A stretch of 40,340 nucleotides of DNA from an uncultured Pelagibacteraceae bacterium. GTDB lineage: Bacteria > Pseudomonadota > Alphaproteobacteria > Pelagibacterales > AG-422-B15. The stretch is from contig CACIWK010000001.1 of the NCBI GenBank assembly GCA_902590345.1, positions 1 to 40,340 on the forward strand, in the 5' to 3' direction. Positions 26,983 through 36,761 of this stretch are shown in pieces. The translations under genes and the position numbers were made by a program. The notes under the pieces were generated by a model. The model saw nothing but the letters and a program-made list of their open reading frames with translations, made no database searches and had not been told where the DNA came from. Numbering within the stretch: position 1 is the first letter of the stretch; each line of letters starts with the position of its first letter.

Positions 26983-28632
26983 CTATTTTTCCTTATCTCT
27001 GAATGCATTTGTTATTGGGTATCGTCTGTCATACCCAAAATTTCTCTCTGAAATTTTTACACCCGGAGCAGCTTGTCGTCTTTTATATTCAGAATTATAG
27101 AGCAAATTCTGAACTTTTGTAACCAAGCTTGGCTCATAACCTTTTGAAATAATCTCGTTAATTGAACTTTCTTTTTCAACAAGTAAGTACAAAATTTTAT
27201 CCAAGACATCATAGGGCGGAAGGGAATCGCTATCTTTCTGATCCTCTTTAAGTTCAGCAGTGGGTTCTTTTGTTATAATATTTTTAGGAATAACTTCCTT
27301 TGCTTTAATTACTGAAAATGATGGAAGGTTTTCGTTTCTCCATTCAGAAAGTTTATATAAATCAGATTTATAAATATCCTTAACTACTGAAAACCCCCCA
27401 CACATATCTCCGTATAAAGTTGAGTATCCAACTGAGACTTCTGATTTATTGCCATTAGTAACTACCATATGGCCAAACTTGTTTGAATAGGCCATCAATA
27501 TTGCACCTCTGGTTCTTGATTGAATATTTTCTTCAGTAATATCTTTTTCTTTACCCGCGAATAAATTTGAAAGAGTGCTATCGTATGAATTCACGATATC
27601 TTTTATAGAAACACTTATTAACTCGATACCTAATTTTTTGCCTAGCTGATTTGCATCCGCATTACTTTCCTCGCTTGTAAACTGAGATGGCATTAAAATG
27701 CCTTTTACTCTTTCAGGCCCTAGTGCATCGGTTGCGACAACCGCACTAAATGCACTATCTATGCCTCCTGAAATGCCAATAACAACTCCTGGAAATTTAT
27801 TTTTTTCAACATAGTCTTTTAGCCCAAGCATAAGATTGGAATAGACAATATCGTGCTTATCACTACCGAAAGGTGCCTCTTCTTCAATATCAAAAGTCTT
27901 AGTATTGATGTTGAATGTATATTCCCTACTTTCTTCAATGCAGTATTTAAATTTAGAAATTACCTTTTTTTGATCACACAAGAAGGAAGATCCGTCAAAA
28001 ACTATCTCATCTTGACCTCCAACTTGATTTACATAAATTAAAGGAGCATCAATAGAGTTTGCAAAACTAAGTGCCTTCTTTTCTCTTTCCTCAATTTTAT
28101 TTATATCAAATGGGGATGCATTTAATGATACCGCCAAATCAATTTCATTTTTATCAATCTCAACAATGGTATCGTTCACCCATATGTCCTCACAAATAAA
28201 TAGACCCAATTTAATTCCATTAAATTCGATTATGCTGACTTGCTCTCCATTTGAGAAAATTCTTTTTTCATCAAATACCCCATAGTTTGGCAAAGCCATT
28301 TTATGATGTTTATGTAAGATCTTACCCTTATTAATTACAAGAGCTGTATTGAACAGTTTGCTCTCTTCCAAAAAAGGAGTACCTATAATTATAGTTGATC
28401 TACTATTTTTAGAAGAATTCAAAATATCTGAAATTGCATTGTTAACTTTTTCCATAAAAGCTGGTTTTAAAACCAAATCTTCTGGTGGGTAACCTGTAAG
28501 CATTAATTCAGAGAAAATTATGAGATCAGATTTGTTGCTTTCAATATGATCAATCACAATTTGCTTATTTTTGTCAATATTTCCCACTTGTGGGTTGGAC
28601 TGAACAATTAATATGGAGGTTTTTTCTGTCAT
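26983..28632 (-). CDS. nadE: Glutamine-dependent NAD+ synthetase
   Basis: This two-domain enzyme completes NAD synthesis, amidating nicotinic acid adenine dinucleotide with ammonia from glutamine. The N-terminal nitrilase-type glutaminase domain (to about residue 260) has the Glu in FSELMLTGYPPEDL, a lysine in HHKMALPNYGVF and the catalytic Cys in LFICEDIWV. The C-terminal synthetase domain has the ATP-binding GISGGIDSAF and the YSTLYGDMCGGFSVVKD region. Length 549 is normal. It leads a gapless gltX-cysS-cimA series. Confidence 0.96.
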   Translation of the reverse strand: MTEKTSILIVQSNPQVGNIDKNKQIVIDHIESNKSDLIIFSELMLTGYPPEDLVLKPAFMEKVNNAISDILNSSKNSRSTIIIGTPFLEESKLFNTALVINKGKILHKHHKMALPNYGVFDEKRIFSNGEQVSIIEFNGIKLGLFICEDIWVNDTIVEIDKNEIDLAVSLNASPFDINKIEEREKKALSFANSIDAPLIYVNQVGGQDEIVFDGSSFLCDQKKVISKFKYCIEESREYTFNINTKTFDIEEEAPFGSDKHDIVYSNLMLGLKDYVEKNKFPGVVIGISGGIDSAFSAVVATDALGPERVKGILMPSQFTSEESNADANQLGKKLGIELISVSIKDIVNSYDSTLSNLFAGKEKDITEENIQSRTRGAILMAYSNKFGHMVVTNGNKSEVSVGYSTLYGDMCGGFSVVKDIYKSDLYKLSEWRNENLPSFSVIKAKEVIPKNIITKEPTAELKEDQKDSDSLPPYDVLDKILYLLVEKESSINEIISKGYEPSLVTKVQNLLYNSEYKRRQAAPGVKISERNFGYDRRYPITNAFRDKEK

Positions 28633-28667
28633 TTGACTGATCTTACAACTAAATAATTTAGTCGCAA

Positions 28668-30047
28668 TTACTTAGCAATCGTAATTTTTGAATTATGTGG
28701 TTCTTGGGACTCTCTGAGCTTGTCAGATATTAAAAATGCAAGTTCAAGTGCTTGATTTGCATTCAGCCTTGGGTCACAGTGGGTATGATATCTAGCTGAA
28801 AGATCTTCATCCTTAATGGCTTGAGCGCCACCAATACATTCAGTTACATTTTGACCTGTCATTTCTAAATGAACTCCACCTGGGTACGTTCCCATTTGAT
28901 GATGAATATCAAAAAATGTCTCAACTTCTTTAAGAACACTTTCAAATGGTCTCGTTTTAAAACCTGAATTAGCTTTCATGGTGTTGCCATGCATTGGATC
29001 ACAAGACCAAACTAAATTGTGATCTGAATTTAAAAAGGGTTGTATAAGCTTAGGTAACTTTTCATTAATAGTCTCAGAACCAAATCGACAAATTAATGTA
29101 ATTTTTCCAGCCTCATTCTCAGGGTTCAAAATATCAAGAAGCTTTTTCAATTCCTCAGGATCTAAAGATGGTCCACATTTAATTCCAATTGGATTTTTAA
29201 TCCCTCTGCAAAATTCTACATGTGCTCCGTCAGGCTGTCTGGTTCGATCACCAATCCAAACCATGTGGGCTGATGTGTCATAAACCTCACCTGATGTACT
29301 ATCTAGTCGCGTCAGACATTCTTCATAAGGAAGCAATAAAGCCTCGTGACTTGTAAAGAAGTCAACGCTTCTTAGACGTTTTGTGTTTCTTGAAGAAATT
29401 CCAATAGCTTCCATAAAAGATAGTGTGTCCGAGATTTTATTCGCTAGTTCTCTAAATTTCTTTCCTTGAGAACTTTCATCTACAAATCCCATATTCCATT
29501 GATGAACTTTATTTAAATCTGAGAATCCACCTTTAGCAAAAGCTCTCAATAAATTAAGTGTAGCAGCTGATTGAGTATATGCTCTGATCATGCGATCAGG
29601 ATCAGGAACTCTCGCATCTTCAGTAAAATCCATATCATTTATAATGTCGCCCTTATAACTATCTAACTCAACGCCATCTATTTCTTCTTTTGGTGCACTT
29701 CGCGGTTTTGCAAACTGACCTGCCATTCTTCCAACTTTTACGACAGGGCAATTACCTGCAGCAGTTAATGTTACTGACATTTGCAATAATACTTTAAATG
29801 TATCTCTTATATAATCTGCATTGAAATCATCAAAACTTTCTGCACAATCACCACCTTGCAGCAAAAATGCTTTACCCTCTGAAACATTAGCAAGATTTCT
29901 TTTTAAATCTCTTGCTTCACCTGCAAAAACAAGCGGCGGGTAAGATCTTAACTGATCTTCAGTTTTTTCTAATTTCTTCACATCTGGATACTCTGGCAAA
30001 TGCTTAGCCTCGTAATTTCTCCAACTGTTAACAGACCATTTCTTCAT
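28668..30047 (-). CDS. Type II DAHP synthase (3-deoxy-7-phosphoheptulonate synthase)
   Basis: This enzyme condenses phosphoenolpyruvate and erythrose 4-phosphate, the entry to the shikimate pathway. The 459-residue product is the plant/actinobacterial type II form also used by many alphaproteobacteria. Its N-terminus [19 protein letters not shown], the metal-binding Cys in [24 protein letters not shown], and the later [11 protein letters not shown] and [17 protein letters not shown] segments are all characteristic. It lies 36 bases ahead of nadE on the same strand. Symbols used for type II enzymes vary, so none is given. Confidence 0.96.
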   Translation of the reverse strand: MKKWSVNSWRNYEAKHLPEYPDVKKLEKTEDQLRSYPPLVFAGEARDLKRNLANVSEGKAFLLQGGDCAESFDDFNADYIRDTFKVLLQMSVTLTAAGNCPVVKVGRMAGQFAKPRSAPKEEIDGVELDSYKGDIINDMDFTEDARVPDPDRMIRAYTQSAATLNLLRAFAKGGFSDLNKVHQWNMGFVDESSQGKKFRELANKISDTLSFMEAIGISSRNTKRLRSVDFFTSHEALLLPYEECLTRLDSTSGEVYDTSAHMVWIGDRTRQPDGAHVEFCRGIKNPIGIKCGPSLDPEELKKLLDILNPENEAGKITLICRFGSETINEKLPKLIQPFLNSDHNLVWSCDPMHGNTMKANSGFKTRPFESVLKEVETFFDIHHQMGTYPGGVHLEMTGQNVTECIGGAQAIKDEDLSARYHTHCDPRLNANQALELAFLISDKLRESQEPHNSKITIAK

Positions 30048-30130
30048 ATTTTTTAAATATTCGTTTTGCGGGCTTTATAGTACTAAATAAAGTAAAATAC
30101 TAGAGTTTCAGTAAAATATATTGATTTTAC

Positions 30131-30811
30131 TTAGTTTATTGCTCCTAAGGTATCTATGCCAGCACTTATTTTTGCTGCTACATCTTCCTGGTCGAGTTTT
30201 TTGGTTTGCTGATATTGTGGATGAGCGAGTGTTGCCAAATCTTTTGCTTTAGACAATGCAAGCTCCATTAACTTTTCATGTTCAGTTACTTCATCTAAAT
30301 AACCTGGAGCAATAGCATCTTCTATTGAATACATTTCCGCATTCAATAGCGCTCTCTGCTTGTGCGGTTTTGTCAATTTAAACTTTGCAAGTTCAAGTAT
30401 TGGTGTTGGAATAATCATATTATTTCGTAATTCGTTGGCTCCGATTTTAAAGTCACCTTTAATTCCTATACGGTGATCACAACTACAAAGTAAAAAAGCA
30501 CCTAGCGCGATTGCATGTCCGCTGCAAGCCGCAACAATCGGTCTTGGAAAAGTAAAGATTTTTAATAATAAGTTAAAACCACTTTTAACCATATCAGCTG
30601 CATTTTCTGGACTTGACATCATAACTTTTAAATCAAATCCAGCAGAAAACATCCCTTCTCGACCCGCTATTAAAACAGACCCTTTATCAGATGGGACTTG
30701 ATCTAATATTTCACTAAAATTTTTTATCATGTCAGGAGAGAATACGTTAACTTTTCCATCATCCATTTGAATGATTGAGACATCTCCATCTGATCTTAAA
30801 GTTACTGTCAT
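30131..30811 (-). CDS. Enoyl-CoA hydratase/isomerase (crotonase) family protein
   Basis: Crotonase-fold proteins act on acyl-CoA thioesters. The 226-residue product has the oxyanion-hole segments in FSAGFDLKVM and ACSGHAIALGAFLLCSCDHRIG, with a short N-terminal part and a C-terminal helix set. It lacks a clear pair of catalytic glutamates of classical enoyl-CoA hydratase at the second position (GANELRNNM), so the reaction is uncertain and isomerase activity is possible. At 226 residues it is somewhat short. Neighbouring acyl-CoA dehydrogenases and an SDR 5-9 kb away hint at, but do not prove, a fatty-acid-type role. Confidence 0.87.
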   Translation of the reverse strand: MTVTLRSDGDVSIIQMDDGKVNVFSPDMIKNFSEILDQVPSDKGSVLIAGREGMFSAGFDLKVMMSSPENAADMVKSGFNLLLKIFTFPRPIVAACSGHAIALGAFLLCSCDHRIGIKGDFKIGANELRNNMIIPTPILELAKFKLTKPHKQRALLNAEMYSIEDAIAPGYLDEVTEHEKLMELALSKAKDLATLAHPQYQQTKKLDQEDVAAKISAGIDTLGAIN

Positions 30812-30865
30812 ACGTCTGATTTTAAATAAAAGTTTAGTTTATAATAGGTATAAATTTTATATTTT

Positions 30866-31936
30866 CTAGTTTTTTAGAATAAAATCATTTATCAAGTTTG
30901 CTAGTTCAGGACCAGCCTCTTCTTGGCAGAAATGTCCAACTCCTTCCAAAGTAACAACAGTCGGGTTTGGTATCCTAGTCAAAAAATCTTCCTTCATAGT
31001 TATTGTTATTCGTTCATTGCCTCCAAACGCCACAAGAAAAGGTTTATCCCATTTTTCATAAACATCTTTCCAGTATTTCTCATTTTCGGATAATTGTGTT
31101 GGTATAAAATAAGCCATGACATGAGCTCCTGCTTTGTATTTACCCGAAGGATACGGAGCTTCATAAGCTCTGATTTGCTCATCAGATAGCTCTAAACGCC
31201 CGAAGGTAGAAATAATTCCTGATACATCCATATCATCCGAGTAATACGAATGTGCAATCCATTTTGAAAACATTCTCATACCTTCAAGTGGTGATGGCTC
31301 TTCCAACATTAGTGCTTTATCGGCGGCTGTCTTAAGCTCTTCAAAAGTGACCTCTCCATTCCACCAGACCATAAATTTTACAAAATTCTCAAATAGCCAT
31401 GCAGTTATTCCATCTCTAGCAGCCATGCCTGTATTTGAAACAACAACTCTTGCAAAACGATCAGGCATCTCAGCTACAACCCGGAGTCCGATCATGCCTC
31501 CCCAATCTTGTCCAAAGAATGTAGCTTCTCTTAAATCAAGTTGCACCACCAAAGCCTTCATAGTGTTGATATGAAACTCATAACTATAGTCATATTTAGA
31601 TATAAATTTATCTGACTTTCCAAATCCTACTAAGTCAGGAATAATGACTCTATGACCTGCGTCAGTTAACACCGGTATCATTGTTCGAAATAGATAACTC
31701 CAAGTTGGTAAGCCATGAAGAAGAAAAATTGGATCACCATCTTTAGGTCCTTCATCGAGGTAGTGAATTCTTAGACCGTCAATTTCAATATAATTTGGCT
31801 CAAATGGATAATCTTCTAGATTTTCAAATTGTGTATCGGGCGTTCTCAAAACACCAGGTGAAACTTCATATGCATGAATGAAACTTATTGAATTGAAAAA
31901 AAATAAAAAAATAAGAATGCTTATTTTTGCCAACAT
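30866..31936 (-). CDS. Secreted haloalkane-dehalogenase-like alpha/beta hydrolase
   Basis: The 356-residue product begins with a signal peptide (hydrophobic to about residue 22, FIHA) and then an alpha/beta-hydrolase domain. It resembles haloalkane dehalogenase subfamily I: the oxyanion segment HGLPTWSYLFR at 74-84, the nucleophile motif GQDWGG with Asp144 and halide-binding Trp145, and His335 in GVGHFCQEE. The position of the third catalytic acid (an Asp in Xanthobacter DhlA) carries Glu308 in FGGNERI. A tryptophan pair at 191-192 in the cap may supply the second halide contact. The enzyme may dehalogenate alkyl halides in the periplasm, but epoxide hydrolase or other ester activity cannot be excluded. 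It lies 54 bases upstream of the crotonase gene. Confidence 0.85.
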   Translation of the reverse strand: MLAKISILIFLFFFNSISFIHAYEVSPGVLRTPDTQFENLEDYPFEPNYIEIDGLRIHYLDEGPKDGDPIFLLHGLPTWSYLFRTMIPVLTDAGHRVIIPDLVGFGKSDKFISKYDYSYEFHINTMKALVVQLDLREATFFGQDWGGMIGLRVVAEMPDRFARVVVSNTGMAARDGITAWLFENFVKFMVWWNGEVTFEELKTAADKALMLEEPSPLEGMRMFSKWIAHSYYSDDMDVSGIISTFGRLELSDEQIRAYEAPYPSGKYKAGAHVMAYFIPTQLSENEKYWKDVYEKWDKPFLVAFGGNERITITMKEDFLTRIPNPTVVTLEGVGHFCQEEAGPELANLINDFILKN

Positions 31937-31977
31937 TTAAACAAAGATAATATGTTGTCAGTTTTTGTGTCAATAAA

Positions 31978-33801
31978 TTATTCTACAGTAACAGACTTAG
32001 CAAGATTTCTTGGCTGATCGACATCATTACCAAGCTCAACCGCCGTATAATAGGCAAGCATATGAATTGGAACTGAATAAACGATTGCCTCAATTGATTT
32101 GGGGCATTTTGGTAAACGAAAAACTTCCCAAATATTTTCAGAATTTGACTCCAATGTTTCATCGTCTGTTATCATTAATATTTTACCTCCACGAGCAATA
32201 ACTTCTTGTATGTTTGAAATTGTTTTATGGAATAGCGGACCCGGTGGAACAATGCAGACAACTGGCAAATCTTTTTCTATTAAAGCAAGTGGACCATGTT
32301 TCATTTCACCTGCAGGATAACCCTCTGCATGGATATATGATATTTCTTTAAACTTTAGTGCTCCTTCCAATGCTAATGGAAACGCAGTACCACGGCCAAG
32401 ATACATTACACCCTTGGCATTTATGATTGCTTTTGCTGTGTCTTTTAGTGAATAAGATCTCTCAATTGCTTGTTCAAGCAATAGAGGCGCTTGCATAATT
32501 TCCTTGCATAATTTTGTATTTTCCTCAATAGACATGAATTTTTTTTCTGATGCTAAATGAATTGATAGAGATAGAAGTGCTGATAATTGAGCGGTAAACG
32601 CCTTCGTTGAAGCAACCCCTATTTCTGCTCCTGCCTTAGTATAAATACAGTGATCACTATCTCTTGCTATTGAGCTATTTTTAACGTTTACAATACTCAA
32701 CGTCTGAATTTTTTGCTTTCTACAATAATCTAATGCAGCTTTAGTATCGGCGGTTTCACCAGATTGAGAGACAAATATACATAATGCATTTGGATCAATT
32801 ACTGGATCACGATAACGAAATTCTGATGCCATATCGCATTCAACTGGTGTCCTTGCATATTGTTCAAAATAATATTTTCCCACCAAACATGAGTAATAAG
32901 CTGTTCCGCAAGCAATCAGATAAATCTTTGAAATTTTATCAAAATTTAAATTAATATTTGAAATTGCGATTGTACCCTTATCGTAATCTACAAATTGTCG
33001 AAATGTTTCACCTACTGCATGAGGGTGCTCATGTATTTCTTTCTCCATAAAATGTTTATAGGGACCTTTTGAAACTTCTGACTCGTTTATTCCTATTTCA
33101 ACAAATTCTCTATTCGCTCTTTCGCCCTCTAGGTTATAAATTTCTATACTTTCTTTGTTTAATACTGTTATATCCCCGTCTTCCAAGTAACACACTTTAT
33201 TGGCAACTGAGCTTAGTGCAATCGAGTCAGATCCTATTGAATTGCCAACTCCATTTGTACCTGCAACAAGTGGGCTTCCATTCTTAGCGCCATAAATAGT
33301 GTCTTCACTATCACTAAAAATAATTGCTAGTGCGTATGATCCCTCTAGAGAAGAAATTGTCTTTTGAACACTCTCAAGATGGCTCAGACCTTCCTTTAGA
33401 TAAAACGTTAATAATGCAGTAATTACTTCAGAGTCAGTGTCAGACTCAAAATGGTAATCTTTAACCTCCTCTGATTTTTTCAATTCTGCGGCATTTTCAA
33501 TTATTCCATTATGTACAAGCGATACCGAGGTTGATGAATGGGGGTGAGCATTTTTATCAGAAGGTTTCCCATGAGTAGCCCAACGAGTATGACCTATTCC
33601 CGTATTGCCATCAAATTGATCATTCTGAAGAGCGTAAATCAAATTATCAAGCTTGCCTTTTACTTTTCTTTGATTGATCTTATTAGCAGTGTTTATTGCA
33701 ATACCAGCAGAGTCGTAACCACGATATTCTAATTTCCTTAATGCATTTATAATGTTCGAAGACACATTCTCTTTAGAAGCTATACCAATGATACCGCACA
33801 T
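31978..33801 (-). CDS. glmS: Glucosamine-fructose-6-phosphate aminotransferase (isomerizing)
   Basis: GlmS makes glucosamine 6-phosphate from fructose 6-phosphate and glutamine, the first step of UDP-GlcNAc synthesis. The 607-residue product has the N-terminal nucleophile Cys (MCGIIGI), GHTRWATHG and SVSLVHNGIIENA in the glutaminase domain. Two SIS isomerase domains follow (VSQSGETADT, and GRGTAFPLALEGALKFKE near 470), ending RNLAKSVTVE. Its ATG shares one base with the glmU stop (TAATG). No leader ribozyme is present or expected here. The pair makes a two-gene cell-wall-precursor unit. Confidence 0.97.
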   Translation of the reverse strand: MCGIIGIASKENVSSNIINALRKLEYRGYDSAGIAINTANKINQRKVKGKLDNLIYALQNDQFDGNTGIGHTRWATHGKPSDKNAHPHSSTSVSLVHNGIIENAAELKKSEEVKDYHFESDTDSEVITALLTFYLKEGLSHLESVQKTISSLEGSYALAIIFSDSEDTIYGAKNGSPLVAGTNGVGNSIGSDSIALSSVANKVCYLEDGDITVLNKESIEIYNLEGERANREFVEIGINESEVSKGPYKHFMEKEIHEHPHAVGETFRQFVDYDKGTIAISNINLNFDKISKIYLIACGTAYYSCLVGKYYFEQYARTPVECDMASEFRYRDPVIDPNALCIFVSQSGETADTKAALDYCRKQKIQTLSIVNVKNSSIARDSDHCIYTKAGAEIGVASTKAFTAQLSALLSLSIHLASEKKFMSIEENTKLCKEIMQAPLLLEQAIERSYSLKDTAKAIINAKGVMYLGRGTAFPLALEGALKFKEISYIHAEGYPAGEMKHGPLALIEKDLPVVCIVPPGPLFHKTISNIQEVIARGGKILMITDDETLESNSENIWEVFRLPKCPKSIEAIVYSVPIHMLAYYTAVELGNDVDQPRNLAKSVTVE

Positions 33802-35102
33802 TACCTTTTCCCTTTTTTATTTGACCAATTTTTTACCATCTTTTGAGATGATCTTTCAACCGCAAGACTGTTCTCAACTACATGTTTAGTTATGGTTGAA
33901 CCAGAACCAATATACGCATTCTTACCTACAATTAATGGGGCTACTAAAGATGAGTTTGAGCCTATAAATGCTTTATCTTTGATAACTGTTTTAAATTTTG
34001 AGGCACCATCGTAATTGCAAGTAATAGTTCCAGCCCCCACGTTAACTTTTTTACCTATTTCTGTGTCACCTATATATGATAAGTGATTAACTTTTGAACC
34101 CTTATCTATTTTTGAATTTTTGATCTCTACAAAATTACCGACCTTAGCATTATCATTTATTTTTGTGCCTGGCCTTATTCTTGCATAAGGTCCAATACTG
34201 ACTTCTTTCCCAATTTTACAATCTTCTATATGACTGAATGCGTGTATCTCAGTATTGTTACCAATAACGACGTTTTTACCAATAATCACAAATGGATGAA
34301 TTGTAACGTCTTTTCCAATTTTAGTATCTTTCGATAAATAAATAGTATCAGGGTCTCTCATGGTCACGCCTGCAGTAAGATGCTTGGATCTCAATTCATT
34401 TTGGATTTCTTTTTCAGCCATCGCTAAATCATTTTTATCATTTACACCCATAACTTCTGTCTCTGCTGTTTGTATCGGATTGACTTTTACACCTTTTTTA
34501 AATGCCAAATTAAATATATCAGTTAAATAAAATTCTTTCTTCTTATTATTATTATTTAATTTAGGTAACAAAGAGCTTAATAGCTTTGTCTCGATAGCAA
34601 AGATTCCTGAATTACATAAGTAGTAATTTTCATTTTTCTTTAGCTCTTTTTGCTCAATCACCTGACTGATCAAACCGTCAGTACCTAATATGACTTTACC
34701 GTAATTATTTCTTTCTTCTTTATTGAAACATAATAAGTTAACTGTGTTTGTTTTAATTTTTGAAACGTTAAGAATACTTTTATATTTTATAAGAGGGACG
34801 TCACCGTAAAGAACTAGAGTGACTGAGTCTTTTTCAAGACTTTTTATAGCAGACTTTATTGCATCGCCAGTGCCATTCTGTTTTTTTTGAATAACAATAT
34901 TTAAATTGTTATAGTTTTTAAAATTGTCTTTAATTTGGTTGTTTACAACTAAATGAATTCTTTTTGGCTTCAATCTAAATGATGCATCAATCACATAATC
35001 AATTATTTGCTTACCACCCAAATCATGAAATATTTTGGGTTTGCTTGATTTCATTCTTGTGCCTTTACCAGCGGCAAGTATTATTATTTCTAAATTTTTC
35101 AT
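33801..35102 (-). CDS. glmU: Bifunctional UDP-GlcNAc pyrophosphorylase/glucosamine-1-phosphate acetyltransferase
   Basis: GlmU acetylates glucosamine 1-phosphate and then uridylylates it to UDP-GlcNAc. The N-terminal pyrophosphorylase domain begins LEIIILAAGKGTRMKS; LVLYGDVPLI holds the metal-binding Asp. From about residue 245 the left-handed beta-helix of hexapeptide repeats follows (IGKDVTIHPFVIIGKNVVIG and so on), with active-site residues in ARIRPGTKIND and GAGTITCNYDG. I start it at the ATG at 35102 (MKNLEI), because the frame's earlier ATG at 35135 would add 11 untypical residues. With this start the protein is 433 residues, near the family size. Confidence 0.95.
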   Translation of the reverse strand: MKNLEIIILAAGKGTRMKSSKPKIFHDLGGKQIIDYVIDASFRLKPKRIHLVVNNQIKDNFKNYNNLNIVIQKKQNGTGDAIKSAIKSLEKDSVTLVLYGDVPLIKYKSILNVSKIKTNTVNLLCFNKEERNNYGKVILGTDGLISQVIEQKELKKNENYYLCNSGIFAIETKLLSSLLPKLNNNNKKKEFYLTDIFNLAFKKGVKVNPIQTAETEVMGVNDKNDLAMAEKEIQNELRSKHLTAGVTMRDPDTIYLSKDTKIGKDVTIHPFVIIGKNVVIGNNTEIHAFSHIEDCKIGKEVSIGPYARIRPGTKINDNAKVGNFVEIKNSKIDKGSKVNHLSYIGDTEIGKKVNVGAGTITCNYDGASKFKTVIKDKAFIGSNSSLVAPLIVGKNAYIGSGSTITKHVVENSLAVERSSQKMVKNWSNKKGKR

Positions 35103-35177
35103 TGAATTTTTTTTGGAAAATAACCAATATGCCATTAATTGTATCGTAAAATTTTATTTCAGAGATTTACTCATAAA

Positions 35178-35843
35178 ATGAATTTAAAAAATAAGAAACT
35201 CTTCATATTTGACCTAGATGGAACACTAGTTGATACAGCTCCAGATTTTAAAAATTCACTGAATTATATGCTATCAGAGCTGAATGAACCGCTAGTCACA
35301 TTGGAGGAGATAAGAAACTTAGTTGGTTACGGAGCTCGCGAATTAATTCGAAGAACAGTGGTTACTAAAAATATTCCTCACGATGAAAATAAAATAAATG
35401 AGATGTTAAAGATATTTCTGCTTCACTACACCCATAACATTGACGACGATAGTGTATTATTTGAAAATGTTGAAACGGTATTAAAGCTCATAAAATCTAA
35501 AAAATTAAAGTTGGCAGTTTGTACGAATAAAATGGAAAAGCTCAGCAATATGTTATTAGAAAAACTTGGAGTCTTGCATTACTTTGACTATCTCGTTGGT
35601 GGAGATACGTTTACAAAAAGTAAGCCTGACCCATTTCCATTGATTGAAATATGTAAAAAATTAAGTGTAAGTGAAAATGAGTCAATAATGATTGGAGATA
35701 GTGCAACAGACTTAAATGCAGGTCATAATGCAAATATGCCAGTTGTTTTGGTGGGTTATGGATATACTGATAATAAAAATATTTACAATGATGCTGATTT
35801 AGTTATAAACAATTTTTCTCAATTAACGGAATTAATCGAATAG
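35178..35843 (+). CDS. gph: HAD-family phosphatase, phosphoglycolate phosphatase-like
   Basis: The product is a haloacid-dehalogenase-superfamily phosphatase with nucleophile motif FIFDLDGTLVDTAPD, motif II in LAVCTNK, motif III lysine in TKSKPDPFPL and motif IV in MIGDSATDLNAG. This set, with a helical cap after motif I, matches phosphoglycolate phosphatase, which clears 2-phosphoglycolate. Other small phosphates are possible substrates. I choose the ATG at 35178 (MNLKNKKLFIFDLDG) rather than 35139, since the 13 earlier residues look non-coding and lie in the gap with divergent glmU. The SDR gene follows after 9 bases. Confidence 0.88.
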   Translation: MNLKNKKLFIFDLDGTLVDTAPDFKNSLNYMLSELNEPLVTLEEIRNLVGYGARELIRRTVVTKNIPHDENKINEMLKIFLLHYTHNIDDDSVLFENVETVLKLIKSKKLKLAVCTNKMEKLSNMLLEKLGVLHYFDYLVGGDTFTKSKPDPFPLIEICKKLSVSENESIMIGDSATDLNAGHNANMPVVLVGYGYTDNKNIYNDADLVINNFSQLTELIE

Positions 35844-35852
35844 GAGTTATAC

Positions 35853-36755
35853 ATGACAATTAGTTTTAACGATAAAGTTGCAATAGTTACAGGCGCAGGT
35901 GGCGGTCTTGGAAGATGTCACGCATTAGAATTTGCAAAAAGAGGAGCTAAAGTTGTCGTAAATGACTTAGGTGGTTCTGTTGATGGTACTGGTGGATCAA
36001 GTGAAGCTGCTGATAAAGTAGTTGATGAAATAAAAGCCATGGGTGGTGAGGCAATCTCTAATGGATCAAGTGTAACTGACAAAGCAGGCGTGAAAAAACT
36101 AGTTGATGATACTATGGCTGCCTTTGGTCGTGTTGATATTTTAGTAAATAATGCAGGTGTTTTGAGAGACAAGTCGTTTGCAAAAGTAACACATGATGAT
36201 TTCGAATTTGTAGTAAACGTTCATATGATGGGTTCTGTTTATTGTACAAAAGCGGTTTGGCCAATTATGACAGAACAAAATTATGGAAGAATAATCATGA
36301 CATCTTCTTCATCTGGTGTATTTGGAAATTTTGGGCAATCAAATTACGGTGCAGCTAAAATGGGAGTTGTTGGACTAATGAATACTCTTAAAATTGAAGG
36401 TATGAAATATAATATTAAAGTAAATTCTTTAATTCCTGTTGCGGCAACACGAATGACAGAAAATCTAGGAATGCCTGATGCAGTTTTCGATAGTTTAAAA
36501 CCGGAAACTGTTTCACCTGCAGTCATGTTTATGGCATCAGAGGATGCGCCGAATGGTGCAATGATTTCAGCCGGTGCTGGTGTATTTGCTTCTGCAGAGA
36601 TAGTTCATTCACAAGGGGTTGCTCTAAAAGGCGATGAACTTAATGCGGATATGTTAGCTGAAAAGTGGGCTGAAGCATCGAATATGGATGGCGGTAAAGC
36701 TCTCAAAACAGGTGCAGAGCATACAGCTCACATATTTAAAAAACTGGCTGAATAA
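35853..36755 (+). CDS. Short-chain dehydrogenase, multifunctional-enzyme-2 (3-hydroxyacyl-CoA dehydrogenase) type
   Basis: The 300-residue product is a short-chain dehydrogenase with TGAGGGLGRCHA nucleotide-binding glycines at about 14-25, NNAG, the catalytic serines in MTSSSSGVFG and the YxxxK pair in SNYGAAKMG. The insert VVNDLGGSVDGTGGSS after strand 2 and the C-terminal extension are typical of the peroxisomal multifunctional enzyme type 2 dehydrogenase domain and its bacterial single-domain relatives. These oxidise 3-hydroxyacyl-CoAs. An AGGAG ribosome-binding site precedes the ATG. It faces a pair of acyl-CoA dehydrogenase genes, stop to stop 6 bases apart, which supports a role in acyl-CoA oxidation. 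Confidence 0.92.
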   Translation: MTISFNDKVAIVTGAGGGLGRCHALEFAKRGAKVVVNDLGGSVDGTGGSSEAADKVVDEIKAMGGEAISNGSSVTDKAGVKKLVDDTMAAFGRVDILVNNAGVLRDKSFAKVTHDDFEFVVNVHMMGSVYCTKAVWPIMTEQNYGRIIMTSSSSGVFGNFGQSNYGAAKMGVVGLMNTLKIEGMKYNIKVNSLIPVAATRMTENLGMPDAVFDSLKPETVSPAVMFMASEDAPNGAMISAGAGVFASAEIVHSQGVALKGDELNADMLAEKWAEASNMDGGKALKTGAEHTAHIFKKLAE

Positions 36756-36761
36756 ATTTAT

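Noticed and set aside
35103-35177. Longer starts for glmU (35135) and the phosphatase (35139)
   Set aside because: Both would add untypical N-terminal residues and leave only three bases between divergent genes; internal ATGs match family N-termini.
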